From contig NZ_CVTA01000055.1 of assembly GCF_001050035.1 (NCBI RefSeq), forward strand, positions 62,001 to 126,000: DNA of 64,000 nt, read 5' to 3'. The notes beneath the pieces were generated by a model. The model saw only the letters and a list, made by a program, of their open reading frames with translations. It did no database searches and had not been told where the DNA came from. Both the position numbers and the translations under genes were made by a program. This document shows positions 45,020 through 53,905 of this stretch, piece by piece; the first letter of the stretch is position 1; every line of letters starts with the position of its first letter. Source of the stretch: Mycolicibacterium komanii. Lineage in GTDB: Bacteria > Actinomycetota > Actinomycetes > Mycobacteriales > Mycobacteriaceae.

Positions 45020-46816
45020 ATGTTCGCTTTCCTCCCCGGCATGTCCGGACTCCCCGGTCTGTCCGACGTACGCGCGCTGGCCCGGCGCATCGACACCGCC
45101 CGCCACAACGGCGTCCCGAACGGGTGTGTGCTCGAACTCGACCTGACGTCGGTGCCGAGCGAGACGGGCGGGTTCGATCCGCTCGCGTTGCTCTCCGGGG
45201 CGGGCAAGCCACTGCTGCTGGGTGAGGCCGTCGCCGCGATCCATCGGGCGGCCGACGATGACCGCGTCGCCGGGTTGGTCGCGCGGGTGCAGCTGCCGGC
45301 CGCATCGCCGGGCCCGGTACAGGAACTGAGGTCGGCCATCGCCGCGTTCAGTGACGTCAAACCGTCACTGGCGTGCGCCGAGACCTATCCGGGCACCCTG
45401 TCGTACTATCTGGCGTCGGCGTTCCGCGAGGTCTGGATGCAGCCGTCGGGGACCGTCGGCCTGGTGGGATTCGCGACCAACGCGATGTTCCTTCGGGGCG
45501 CGCTGGACAAGATCGGAGTCGAGGCACAGTTCATCGCCCGCGGCGAATACAAGTCTGCCGCAAACCGTTTCACCGAAGACGGCTACACCGAGGCCCACCG
45601 TGAGGCCGACGAGCGGTTGATCCAGAGCCTGCACGCCCAGGTGCTGGAAGCGGTCGCACAGTCGCGTCACCTCGAGGCAGAGGAGGTCGACGCCCTCGCC
45701 GACAAGGCGCCGTTGCTCCGCGACGACGCGCTGGCGGGCAGGCTCATCGACCGCGTCGGCTTCCGCGACGAAGCCTATGCCCGCATCGCCGAACTCGTTG
45801 GCGCACCGGACTTCACACCCGGGGCGGATGCGGACGCCGACGACGCGCCGCCGCGTTTGTTCCTGTCGCGGTACGCGCGGGCCACGGCCGGTCATCAGGG
45901 CCTTCCGACGCCGCCGATCCCGGGTCGGAAGAAGGCCACGATCGCCGTCGTGACCCTGCACGGCGCGATCGTGAGTGGCCGGGGCGGCACGCAGCCGCTG
46001 CCGATCGGCAGTTCCAACGCGGGCGGAGACACGATCGCCGCAGCGCTTCGCGAGGCCGCGTCGAACGACGACGTCTCGGCGATTGTGCTGCGGGTCGACA
46101 GCCCCGGCGGCTCGGTCACCGGATCGGAAACCATTTGGCGCGAGGTACAACGGGCCCGCGACAAGGGCAAGCCGGTGGTCGCGTCGATGGGTGCGGTCGC
46201 CGCGTCTGGCGGCTACTACGTGTCGATGGCCGCCGATGAGATCATCGCCAATCCCGGCACCATCACCGGGTCGATTGGTGTGCTGGCGGGCAAGCTGGTC
46301 GCCCGCGAACTCAAGGGCCGCCTCGGCGTCGGCTCGGGCACGGTGCGAACCAACCGCAATGCCGACGCGTGGTCGCTCAACGAACCGTTCACCGAGGAAC
46401 AGCGTGCGCTCGTTGAGGCCGAGGCCGACCTGCTCTACACCGATTTCATCGAGCGGGTCGCGGTGGGCCGCAAGATGAGCGTCGAGGACGTGGACGCCGT
46501 TGCGCGCGGCCGGGTATGGACCGGCGCGGACGCACACGACCGCGGTCTGGTCGACCACCTCGGCGGCCTGCGTGCCGCGATCACGCGGGCCAAGGTGCTG
46601 GCGGGCATGGACGCCGACGCCGAGGCGCGCATCGTGTCCTATCCCGGTTCGTCGCTGATGGACCGGCTGCGGCCCAAGGCGTCGTCGCAGCCTGCCGCGT
46701 CGCTACCCGACGCCGTCATCGGGATGCTGGGGCGGTCTGTGGTGCAGTTGGTCGATCAGACGGAGCGCTCGTTCACCGGGTTGAGCGCAATGTGGCTCGG
46801 CGAGCACCGGTTCTGA
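45020..46816 (+). CDS. sppA: Signal peptide peptidase SppA, 67K type
   Basis: A 598-residue serine protease with two tandem ClpP-like domains. The N-terminal half supplies the catalytic lysine region (ARGEYKSAANRFTEDGYTEAH), and the C-terminal half the nucleophile serine in VASMGAVAASGGYYVSMAADEI with the DSPGGSVTGSE loop. It degrades cleaved signal peptides at the membrane. It follows the spc operon as in M. tuberculosis (Rv0724). The start codon lies six bases after a TANNNT box. Confidence 0.93.
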   Translation: MFAFLPGMSGLPGLSDVRALARRIDTARHNGVPNGCVLELDLTSVPSETGGFDPLALLSGAGKPLLLGEAVAAIHRAADDDRVAGLVARVQLPAASPGPVQELRSAIAAFSDVKPSLACAETYPGTLSYYLASAFREVWMQPSGTVGLVGFATNAMFLRGALDKIGVEAQFIARGEYKSAANRFTEDGYTEAHREADERLIQSLHAQVLEAVAQSRHLEAEEVDALADKAPLLRDDALAGRLIDRVGFRDEAYARIAELVGAPDFTPGADADADDAPPRLFLSRYARATAGHQGLPTPPIPGRKKATIAVVTLHGAIVSGRGGTQPLPIGSSNAGGDTIAAALREAASNDDVSAIVLRVDSPGGSVTGSETIWREVQRARDKGKPVVASMGAVAASGGYYVSMAADEIIANPGTITGSIGVLAGKLVARELKGRLGVGSGTVRTNRNADAWSLNEPFTEEQRALVEAEADLLYTDFIERVAVGRKMSVEDVDAVARGRVWTGADAHDRGLVDHLGGLRAAITRAKVLAGMDADAEARIVSYPGSSLMDRLRPKASSQPAASLPDAVIGMLGRSVVQLVDQTERSFTGLSAMWLGEHRF

Positions 46817-46817
46817 G

Positions 46818-47717
46818 TCAGCGCTTGACCGCCGACAGGTAGCTCATGTCGGTGAACAGACCGATCGTGCTGTTCTCGTCGAACGTGAAACCGTTGGCGG
46901 CGTAGGCGTTTGGCATCTTCTGCGTCGTGACGTCCCAGCCGCGGTCCGTGAGATAGTCGACGACGTCGTTGCGCTCGCCGTGATAGATGAGCTCACCCAT
47001 CTCGATGTTCTGCCCGTATGCTTGCAACCGCTCGGCGATCTCGCGGGAGCGCTCGTCGGCGAACATGCTGACGTCGGGGATGTGCTCGGTCGCGAGCCGG
47101 CTGCCCGGAGCGCTCAGCTCGTCGATTCGGTCGAACAGCAGATCCTGCGCCTCGGGCGGCAGGTAGATCAGCAGCCCCTCCGCGCTCCACGCCGTCGGCT
47201 TCGTTGGATCGAAACCGTTGTCCAGCAGTCCCTTCGGCCAATCCTCACGCAAGTCGATCGCCACCGCGCGCCGGTCCGCCGTCGGCACGGCCCCCAGCGC
47301 CGCGAGCGTATTGCTCTTGAACGCGATGACGTCGGGCTGATCGAGTTCGAAGACGGTGGTGCCCGTCGGCCACGGCAAGCGGTACGCGCGGGCGTCGAGC
47401 CCGGAGGCCAGGATCACCGCCTGGCGGACACCCGCATCGGCGGCGTCGGTGAACATGCGGTCGAAATGGCGGGTGCGCACGCTCATGCCCTCGGCGGCCC
47501 GGCGCGTGTTGAAGCGCGGGTCGATGGCATCCAGCGATATCTCGCCGTCGAGCGCCCGCACGAAGAAGTCGAGCCCGACCGCGCGCACCAGGGGTTCGGC
47601 GTACGGGTCGTCGATCAGGCCCTCGCGGTGGCTCAACACGCGTTGTGCGGCGACCATCGTCGCGGTCGAGCCGACGCTGGAGGCCAGGTCCCAGGTGTCG
47701 TTGTCGCTGCGTGCCAT
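46818..47717 (-). CDS. Putative SAM-dependent methyltransferase (mycobacterial TIGR00027 type), copy 3
   Basis: A 299-residue protein of the large mycobacterial family of putative O-methyltransferases. It begins [21 protein letters not shown], with the SAM motif [17 protein letters not shown] (about 90-106) and [19 protein letters not shown] (about 190-208). Nine bases separate it from the upstream paralogue, so all three copies form one operon. Substrate unknown; members have been linked to secondary metabolites or lipids only by similarity. Confidence 0.88.
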   Translation of the reverse strand: MARSDNDTWDLASSVGSTATMVAAQRVLSHREGLIDDPYAEPLVRAVGLDFFVRALDGEISLDAIDPRFNTRRAAEGMSVRTRHFDRMFTDAADAGVRQAVILASGLDARAYRLPWPTGTTVFELDQPDVIAFKSNTLAALGAVPTADRRAVAIDLREDWPKGLLDNGFDPTKPTAWSAEGLLIYLPPEAQDLLFDRIDELSAPGSRLATEHIPDVSMFADERSREIAERLQAYGQNIEMGELIYHGERNDVVDYLTDRGWDVTTQKMPNAYAANGFTFDENSTIGLFTDMSYLSAVKR

Positions 47718-47726
47718 TCGTGCTCC

Positions 47727-48629
47727 TCAGTTTCGGGTTGCGATGATCGCGAGCGAATCCCGCATCGGGGCAAGTAGATCGGTGTCGGGAAACGTGCGAC
47801 CGTATCCCGCGAACACCTCGGGCCGGTTCCTCGCCGAGACCTGCCATCCGTGTTCGGTGAGATATTCGCCGACGTGGCGGCGCTCGCCCGCATAGAAAAG
47901 GTGCGAGATGTCGAGGTGCGCGCCGTTGTCGCCCCACTGCTTGCTGATCGCCTTGCTGCGTTCGCCGATCGTCGCCGCGGCGTCGGGATGGTATTCGGTG
48001 GCCAGCTTGCTGCCCGGTGCGCTCAGCGCCCCGATGTCGTCGAACAGACGGTCCTGTGCCTCGGGCGGCAAGTAGACGAGCAGCCCCTCGGCGCTCCAGG
48101 CTGTGGGCCGCGCCGGATCGAAACCGCTGTCCCGCAGCGCTTTCGGCCAGTCGTCACGCAGGTCGACACCGACCGTACGCAGCTCGGCCGACGGCGTGGC
48201 CCCCAGCGAGGACATCGTCGCCGCCTTGAACTCGATCACCTGCGGCTGGTCGATCTCGTAAACGATCGTCCCGTCCGGCCACGGCAACCGGTAGGACCGC
48301 GAGTCCAGACCCGACGCCAGGATCACCGCCTGCTGGATGCCCGCGGCCGTCGCGTCCACGAAGAAGTCGTCGAAGAACCGCGTGCGCACCGCGATCATCT
48401 TCGCCATGAAGTCCGCCCCGGCGCCATCGATGTCGGTGCCCTCGATGCCGCCCTCGACCAGGCTCGTGAAGAAGTCGATGCCGACCGCGCGCACCAGGGG
48501 AGCGGCGTACGGATCGTCGAACAGCGGATCGTCCTCGCGGCTGGCGATCGCGCGGGCGGCCGCGACCATCGTGGCGGTGGTGCCCACGCTCGACGCCAGA
48601 TCCCAGCTGTCCGAATCCGTCCGGCTCAT
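47727..48629 (-). CDS. Putative SAM-dependent methyltransferase, copy 2
   Basis: A 300-residue paralogue with the same layout: [41 protein letters not shown] and [24 protein letters not shown] 48629 overlaps the stop of copy 1 by 4 nt. It is clearly related to both neighbours along its full length, showing local duplication. Confidence 0.88.
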   Translation of the reverse strand: MSRTDSDSWDLASSVGTTATMVAAARAIASREDDPLFDDPYAAPLVRAVGIDFFTSLVEGGIEGTDIDGAGADFMAKMIAVRTRFFDDFFVDATAAGIQQAVILASGLDSRSYRLPWPDGTIVYEIDQPQVIEFKAATMSSLGATPSAELRTVGVDLRDDWPKALRDSGFDPARPTAWSAEGLLVYLPPEAQDRLFDDIGALSAPGSKLATEYHPDAAATIGERSKAISKQWGDNGAHLDISHLFYAGERRHVGEYLTEHGWQVSARNRPEVFAGYGRTFPDTDLLAPMRDSLAIIATRN

Positions 48630-49585
48630 CTTTCGAGTATCCCCGTGACGTACTGCAGCTCGCCGAACCTGACCTCGTCGTCGTCGGGCAGCTGCGGCAG
48701 ACCGTTGTCGGCCAGGAGCTCGCCGACCGTCCGCCGCGTCAGACGCCAGCCCCGCTCCTCGAGATAGGCGCCTGCCTCGTTGCGGTCGCCGAGGTAGATC
48801 AGATCGGCGAAATCGAGCTCGAAGCCGTGCTCACGCCAGCGCTTCGCCGACTCCTGCATACGCGCCAACACCTTCTCGCGGTCGGCGGGGTCGGTGCTCG
48901 ACGGGCCACTCTCGACCGCCACCCGGCTGCCGGGAGCGCTCAGCTCGGAGATCGTGTCGAGCAGCTTGTCCTGCGCCTCCGGCGGCAGGTAACCCAGCAG
49001 CCCCTCCGCGCTCCAGGCCGTCGGCAGGGTCGGATCGAAGCCGGCCCCCTTGAGCGCTGCCGGCCAGTCGAACCGCAGGTCGATCGCCACGGCACGACGC
49101 TGTGCGGTCGGCTCGGCGCCGAAGTCGGCCAGCGTCTGGCTCTTGAACGCGATGACCTCGGGCTGGTCGATCTCGTAGACCGTCGTCCCGGCCGGCCAGG
49201 GCAACCGGTACGCCCGCGCGTCGAGACCCGACGCCAGGATCACCGCCTGCCGAATGCCCGCCTCGCCCGCTCCCGTTGAATCGCCACCTCCGGTGGCGGC
49301 CAGGAAGAACTCGTCGAAGAACTTGGTGCGCACCGCCATGTTGTCGGTCATCCGCGCCATCCCGACCGCCGCATTGTCCGTATCGAGGTCCTCGAGCTTG
49401 AGCTCGCCGCTGGCGAGGCGCGTGAAGAAGTCGACGCCGACGGCGCGCACCAACGGTTCGGCGTAGGGGTCGGAGATCAGCGGGTCGTCGCCGGTGCTGG
49501 CGATCGCCCGCGCGGCCGCGACCATCGTCGCGGTGGCGCCGACGCTCGAGGCGAGGTCCCAGGTGTCGTTGTCCGTACGTGCCAT
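48626..49585 (-). CDS. Putative SAM-dependent methyltransferase, copy 1 (operon leader)
   Basis: A 319-residue paralogue, longer than the others because of a Gly/Ser-rich insert ([14 protein letters not shown]) just before the SAM motif. It has [39 protein letters not shown] and [23 protein letters not shown] 49585 has CAGGAG upstream. An AT-rich region with a GTTAT/ATAAC inverted repeat lies immediately before it. Confidence 0.88.
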   Translation of the reverse strand: MARTDNDTWDLASSVGATATMVAAARAIASTGDDPLISDPYAEPLVRAVGVDFFTRLASGELKLEDLDTDNAAVGMARMTDNMAVRTKFFDEFFLAATGGGDSTGAGEAGIRQAVILASGLDARAYRLPWPAGTTVYEIDQPEVIAFKSQTLADFGAEPTAQRRAVAIDLRFDWPAALKGAGFDPTLPTAWSAEGLLGYLPPEAQDKLLDTISELSAPGSRVAVESGPSSTDPADREKVLARMQESAKRWREHGFELDFADLIYLGDRNEAGAYLEERGWRLTRRTVGELLADNGLPQLPDDDEVRFGELQYVTGILER

Positions 49586-49598
49586 ATCAGCTCCTGAC

Positions 49599-49620
49599 GT
49601 TATTAATTAGTGGATATAAC
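49599..49620 (-). promoter_or_regulatory. AT-rich inverted repeat upstream of the methyltransferase operon
   Basis: GTTAT-N12-ATAAC (49599-49620) encloses TAATTAGTGGAT. This strikingly AT-rich patch in high-GC DNA lies 14 bp before ATG 49585. It is likely the promoter or an operator of the three-gene operon. Confidence 0.45.
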
Positions 49621-49849
49621 GAGATTGGGTCCACGGTATGTTCCCGTGCTGAGAAGACGCTGTGAGGGCGGGACGATCAGCGGGATGCGGGCCAACGGGG
49701 TCCCAACTGTTACTCTCGTAGACTGTTTGACGGGTAACTCTGCAGGCTGCGCGCTTGACGGGGGTCCGCACACGACTTAACCAAGACGCTGGTCGAATCC
49801 AGCCCCATCCGCACGCCGCGATCAACAGGCCGGCTGCGCAGGAGGAAGA
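49621..49849 (+). promoter_or_regulatory. secY upstream region
   Basis: A 229 bp non-coding stretch before secY. Candidate TANNNT -10 boxes are TACTCT (49711-49716) and TAGACT (49719-49724), and a TTGACG occurs twice further down, near 49728 and 49757. A strong GGAGGAAGAG ribosome site precedes GTG 49850. I cannot decide which promoter is used and see no gene here. Confidence 0.4.
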
Positions 49850-51190
49850 GTGCTTTCGGCTTTCATCTCTTCACTCAGGACGGTCGACCTGAGGCGAAAG
49901 ATCCTGTTCACCCTGGGCATCGTGATCCTTTACCGGGTCGGTGCCTCCATCCCGTCTCCCGGGGTGAACTACCCGAATGTGCAGCAGTGCATCGCGGAGG
50001 TCACCGGCGGTGAGTCCGGACAGATCTACTCGCTGATCAATCTCTTCTCCGGTGGCGCGCTGCTGCAGCTGTCGGTGTTCGCCGTCGGTGTGATGCCCTA
50101 CATCACCGCGAGCATCATCGTGCAGTTGTTGACGGTGGTGATCCCGCGGTTCGAGCAGCTGCGTAAGGAAGGCCAGTCCGGTCAGGCCAAGATGACGCAG
50201 TACACGCGCTATCTGGCCGTTGCGCTGGCGATCCTGCAGAGCACCAGCATCGTGGCGCTCGCGGCGAACGGCGGCCTGCTCCAGGGCTGCTCGCTGGACA
50301 TCATCCAGGGCCAGCACGAGGGTCTGAACATCTTCACGCTCGTCGTGATGGTGCTGGTGATGACCGCGGGCGCGGCGCTGGTGATGTGGATGGGCGAGCT
50401 GGTCACCGAGCGCGGCATCGGCAACGGCATGTCGCTGATCATCTTCGCGAGCATCGCCTCCGCGATTCCGGCCGAGGGCAAGACCATCCTCGACAGCCGC
50501 GGCGGCCTGGTGTTCGCCCTGGTCTGCGCGGGCGCCCTGGCGATCATCATCGGCGTGGTGTTCGTCGAGCAGGGTCAGCGCCGAATACCGGTGCAGTACG
50601 CCAAACGAATGGTCGGCCGCAAGATGTATGGCGGCACGTCGACGTATCTGCCGTTGAAGGTCAACCAGGCCGGCGTCATCCCGGTGATCTTCGCCTCGTC
50701 GTTGATCTACATCCCACAGCTCATCACGCAGCTCATCCAGAGCGGGAGCTCCAATCCGAACAGCAACAGCTGGTGGAGCACCTTCGTCGCGAGCTACCTG
50801 ACCGACCCGAGCAGCGTTCCCTACATCGCGATCTACTTCGGGCTGATCGTGTTCTTCACGTACTTCTACGTGTCCATCACGTTCAACCCCGATGAGCGAG
50901 CCGACGAGATGAAGAAGTTCGGCGGCTTCATCCCCGGCATCCGGCCAGGTAAGCCGACCGCGGACTACCTGCGCTACGTGCTGAGCCGGATCACCCTTCC
51001 AGGTTCGATCTACCTGGGTCTGATCGCCGTCCTGCCCAACCTGTTCCTCTCCGTGGGAAGCAGTGGGCCGGTGCAGAACCTGCCGTTCGGTGGTGTGGGC
51101 GTTCTGATCCTGGTCGGCGTCGGCTTGGATACCGTGAAACAGATCGAGAGCCAGCTGATGCAGCGTAATTACGAAGGGTTCCTGAAGTGA
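49850..51190 (+). CDS. secY: Preprotein translocase subunit SecY
   Basis: A 446-residue, ten-helix channel of the Sec translocon. The conserved start [26 protein letters not shown], the plug and helix-2 region [25 protein letters not shown] and the C-terminal [26 protein letters not shown] cytosolic loop are all present. GTG 49850 follows GGAGGAAGAG. It overlaps adk by 4 nt (GTGA). Confidence 0.99.
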   Translation: MLSAFISSLRTVDLRRKILFTLGIVILYRVGASIPSPGVNYPNVQQCIAEVTGGESGQIYSLINLFSGGALLQLSVFAVGVMPYITASIIVQLLTVVIPRFEQLRKEGQSGQAKMTQYTRYLAVALAILQSTSIVALAANGGLLQGCSLDIIQGQHEGLNIFTLVVMVLVMTAGAALVMWMGELVTERGIGNGMSLIIFASIASAIPAEGKTILDSRGGLVFALVCAGALAIIIGVVFVEQGQRRIPVQYAKRMVGRKMYGGTSTYLPLKVNQAGVIPVIFASSLIYIPQLITQLIQSGSSNPNSNSWWSTFVASYLTDPSSVPYIAIYFGLIVFFTYFYVSITFNPDERADEMKKFGGFIPGIRPGKPTADYLRYVLSRITLPGSIYLGLIAVLPNLFLSVGSSGPVQNLPFGGVGVLILVGVGLDTVKQIESQLMQRNYEGFLK

Positions 51191-51735
51191 GAGTCGTTCT
51201 GCTCGGACCGCCCGGCGCCGGCAAGGGCACACAGGCACAGAAACTCTCCGAGAAGCTCGGGATCCCGCAGATCTCGACCGGTGACCTCTTCCGCAAGAAC
51301 ATCGGCGACGGCACACCGCTGGGCGTGGAGGCCAAGAGGTACCTCGACGCGGGCGATCTGGTGCCCTCGGAGCTGACCAACAAGCTCGTCGAGGACCGCA
51401 TCGAACAACCCGACGCCGCCGACGGGTTCATCCTCGACGGCTACCCGCGCTCGGTCGAGCAGGCCAAGGCCCTCGACGAGATGCTCAAACGCCACAACAC
51501 CAAGCTCGATGCGGTGCTGGAGTTCAAGGTCTCCGAGGACGAGCTGTTCAAGCGGCTCAAGTCGCGCGGCCGCGAGGACGACACCGAAGACGTGATCCGC
51601 AACCGCATGCAGGTCTACCGCGACGAGACCTACCCGCTGCTGGAGTACTACAGCGGCAACAACCTGCAGCAGGTCGACGCGGTCGGCGGCCTGGACGAGG
51701 TGTTCGCGCGGGCGCTGCAGGCGCTCGGTAAGTAA
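51187..51735 (+). CDS. adk: Adenylate kinase
   Basis: A 182-residue short-type adenylate kinase (ATP + AMP to 2 ADP). It has P-loop [10 protein letters not shown] (residues 7-16), AMP-binding [10 protein letters not shown] and [11 protein letters not shown], and lacks the long zinc-finger LID, having [16 protein letters not shown] instead. GTG 51187 overlaps the secY stop. Normal mycobacterial form. Confidence 0.99.
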   Translation: MRVVLLGPPGAGKGTQAQKLSEKLGIPQISTGDLFRKNIGDGTPLGVEAKRYLDAGDLVPSELTNKLVEDRIEQPDAADGFILDGYPRSVEQAKALDEMLKRHNTKLDAVLEFKVSEDELFKRLKSRGREDDTEDVIRNRMQVYRDETYPLLEYYSGNNLQQVDAVGGLDEVFARALQALGK

Positions 51736-51741
51736 TCCGGT

Positions 51742-52536
51742 ATGGGCCTGATGGGCCTGCGCGGCCGCAAGGTCGTTCCGCAGCGCACCCCCGGTGAACT
51801 CGACGCGATGGCGGTCGCCGGAGCCCTGGTGGCCTCCGCGCTGGCCGCGGTGCGGGAAGCCGCGGCTCCCGGTGTCTCGACGCTGGCGCTCGACGAGATC
51901 GCCGAGTCGGTGATCCGCGACGGCGGCGGCGTGCCGTCCTTCCTCGGATACCACGGATATCCGGCCAGCATCTGCTCCTCGGTCAATGACCGTGTGGTGC
52001 ACGGCATTCCGTCCTCCGACGAGATCCTCGCGCCCGGTGACCTGGTATCCATCGACTGCGGGGCCATCGTCGACGGCTGGCATGGGGATTCGGCGATCAC
52101 GTTCGGGGTCGGGACGCTTATCCCAGTCGACGAGGCGTTGTCGCAGGCGACCAAGGAGGCCATGGAGGCCGGCGCCGCGGCGATGGTGCCCGGCAACCGG
52201 CTCACCGACGTCTCGCACGCCATCGAGACCGCGACGCGCGCCGCCGAGAAACGGTACGGGCGCGCGTTCGGCATTGTGGACGGCTACGGCGGCCACGGCA
52301 TCGGACGTGAGATGCACATGGACCCGTTCCTGCCCAATGAGGGCGCCCCGGGCCGCGGGCCGTACCTGGCGGTCGGCTCGGTGTTGGCCATCGAGCCGAT
52401 GCTCACGCTCGGCACCACCAAGACGGTGGTCCTCGACGACGAGTGGACCGTCATCACCGCGGACGGCGCGCGCGCGGCGCACTGGGAACACACGGTGGCC
52501 GTCACCGAAGACGGACCGCGCATCCTCACCCGTTAG
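51742..52536 (+). CDS. map: Methionine aminopeptidase, type I
   Basis: A 264-residue metalloprotease that removes N-terminal Met. Metal ligands fall in [32 protein letters not shown] and IEPMLTLG, with the last Glu near the end ([11 protein letters not shown]). ATG 51742 is six bases after adk. It is the short isoform without an N-terminal SH3-binding extension, equivalent to mapA (Rv0734). Confidence 0.97.
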   Translation: MGLMGLRGRKVVPQRTPGELDAMAVAGALVASALAAVREAAAPGVSTLALDEIAESVIRDGGGVPSFLGYHGYPASICSSVNDRVVHGIPSSDEILAPGDLVSIDCGAIVDGWHGDSAITFGVGTLIPVDEALSQATKEAMEAGAAAMVPGNRLTDVSHAIETATRAAEKRYGRAFGIVDGYGGHGIGREMHMDPFLPNEGAPGRGPYLAVGSVLAIEPMLTLGTTKTVVLDDEWTVITADGARAAHWEHTVAVTEDGPRILTR

Positions 52537-52555
52537 CGCTGACAAGCGCGAATAC

Positions 52556-52583
52556 TGAACCGGACGACCGCCAACCTCGTGTC
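52556..52583 (+). promoter_or_regulatory. SigL-type autoregulatory promoter before sigL
   Basis: TGAACC (52556-52561), 16 bp, CGTGTC (52578-52583). This resembles the reported mycobacterial SigL promoter (TGAACC -35 with a CGT-type -10), and sigL is known to autoregulate. The predicted start lies a few bases before the TTG start region. Confidence 0.7.
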
Positions 52584-52600
52584 TAAAGCGGAGGTTGATA

Positions 52601-53116
52601 TTGGACGACCCGGAAGCGACCGTGATGCGGGTGCTCTACGCGGAGCACGCCGCCGCGATCTGGCGCTATGCGGTGCGGCTGACGGGCGATACGGCCCGGG
52701 CGGAGGACGTCGTGCAGGAAACGCTACTGCGGGCGTGGCGGCACCCCGAGGTGACGGCCGACGCCTCGAGATCGGCGCGGGCGTGGCTGTTCACCGTGGC
52801 TCGCAACCTCATCATCGACGAAGCGCGCAGCGCCCGGTTCCGCAGCGAGTCGGGCACCGCCGACATGGAAACGACCGCGGACCGGCCCGGGCCCGACGAG
52901 GTGGAGGCTGCGTTGAACCGAATGATGCTCGGCGAAGCCATCGGTGAACTGTCCGAGGAGCATCGCGCGGTCATCAGTCGCGCGTATTACCAGGGCTGGA
53001 CCACGGCGCAGATCGCGGCCGATCTGCACATCGCGGAGGGAACCGTGAAGTCGCGGCTCCACTACGGGGTGCGTGCGCTCAAGCTCCGGCTGGAGGAGAT
53101 GGGGGTGACACCGTGA
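52601..53116 (+). CDS. sigL: ECF sigma factor SigL
   Basis: A 171-residue ECF sigma factor. Region 2 is about YAEHAAAIWRYAVRLTGDTARAEDVVQETLLRAWRH, and region 4 is ELSEEHRAVISRAYYQGWTTAQIAADLHIAEGTVKSRLHYGVRALKLRLEE. TTG 52601 has GCGGAGG six bases upstream; an ATG at 52625 is the next candidate, and TTG 52595 is possible. It is coupled to rslA by a GTGA overlap. In M. tuberculosis SigL controls cell-envelope and secreted-protein genes and polyketide synthases. Confidence 0.93.
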   Translation: MDDPEATVMRVLYAEHAAAIWRYAVRLTGDTARAEDVVQETLLRAWRHPEVTADASRSARAWLFTVARNLIIDEARSARFRSESGTADMETTADRPGPDEVEAALNRMMLGEAIGELSEEHRAVISRAYYQGWTTAQIAADLHIAEGTVKSRLHYGVRALKLRLEEMGVTP

Positions 53117-53835
53117 CGGCATTCGAACCGGCCCTCGGCCGGACGGACGACGATCGGTACGCGACATGGGACGCCGCCTACGTTCTGGGCTCGCTCTCCG
53201 AGGGGGAACGCCGCGAGTACGAGGCGCATCTGGACGCATGTGAGCGCTGCGCGGCCGCCGTGGCCGAACTCAGTGGCATCCCCGCCTTGCTGAGCACGGT
53301 GAAACCCGCAGAGTTCGACGGAGTCGACCCCGCGCGGGCCGAACCGCCCGCGGAACTGCTGACCGGGCTGCTCGACACGGTGCGCGCGCGGCGCAGGCGC
53401 TCGCGGTGGCTGGCCGCCGCCGTCGGCCTGGCCGCCGCCGTGCTGGCGATCGGGGTCGTGTTCGCAGTCCGTCCGGAGGCGTTCGGGCTGCAGACCGGCA
53501 CGCCGCCCTCGGCCTCGGGTCAGCAACTGGAGATGACCAAGGTGTCCGAGACGCCCATCAACGCGACCATCTCGATGACGGGGTACGGCTGGGGCACCCG
53601 GATCGACATGGCGTGCACCTACGGCGACTGGGGCCGCCGCGATGCGCCGCCGCAGAACCTGGGGATGGTGGTCGTGGGTCATGACGGCAGCCGCAACCAG
53701 GTGGCGACGTGGCTGGGACTCTCCGGTGCGACCGCATTGCCGAGCGCCACCACGCCGATGCAGAAGGACGAAATCGCTGCCGTACAACTGGTTTCACCCG
53801 ACTCCGGCAAAGTGCTTCTCGAGCGTTCGCTGTGA
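53113..53835 (+). CDS. rslA: Zinc-containing anti-sigma-L factor RslA
   Basis: A 240-residue membrane protein. The cytosolic zinc-associated anti-sigma domain carries HLDACERC (His-x3-Cys-x2-Cys, about residues 37-44). A single transmembrane helix (WLAAAVGLAAAVLAIGVVFAV, about 97-117) and a periplasmic domain of about 110 residues follow. Oxidation of the zinc cysteines is thought to release SigL. GTG 53113 overlaps the sigL stop. Confidence 0.93.
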   Translation: MTAFEPALGRTDDDRYATWDAAYVLGSLSEGERREYEAHLDACERCAAAVAELSGIPALLSTVKPAEFDGVDPARAEPPAELLTGLLDTVRARRRRSRWLAAAVGLAAAVLAIGVVFAVRPEAFGLQTGTPPSASGQQLEMTKVSETPINATISMTGYGWGTRIDMACTYGDWGRRDAPPQNLGMVVVGHDGSRNQVATWLGLSGATALPSATTPMQKDEIAAVQLVSPDSGKVLLERSL

Positions 53836-53849
53836 ATTCGCTGAACCGA

Positions 53850-53877
53850 TGAACTCCACCGACCCGCGCACCGTGTC
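53850..53877 (+). promoter_or_regulatory. Candidate SigL promoter driving the ThDP/KAS III-like cassette
   Basis: TGAACT (53850-53855), 16 bp, CGTGTC (53872-53877). The -10 and spacing are identical to the element before sigL, and the -35 differs only in its last base. It lies 28 bp before the ThDP enzyme ATG, giving a short leader with a ribosome site. A second TGAACC at 53842 has the wrong spacing (24 bp). Confidence 0.62.
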
Positions 53878-53905
53878 ACTCGTGTAGTGGGAAAGCAGGT
53901 GAGCA

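Noticed and set aside
49871..51316. 481-residue open frame on the minus strand across secY
   Set aside because: Antisense shadow of a highly conserved gene in high-GC DNA; composition is His/Arg/Asp/Gln-rich and no family is recognisable.
51169..52545. 458-residue minus-strand frame over adk and map
   Set aside because: Shadow of two conserved genes with typical low-complexity antisense composition.
53842..53877. TGAACC at 53842 as the -35 of the cassette promoter
   Set aside because: Spacing to CGTGTC is 24 bp, too long; the TGAACT at 53850 with 16 bp spacing fits better.
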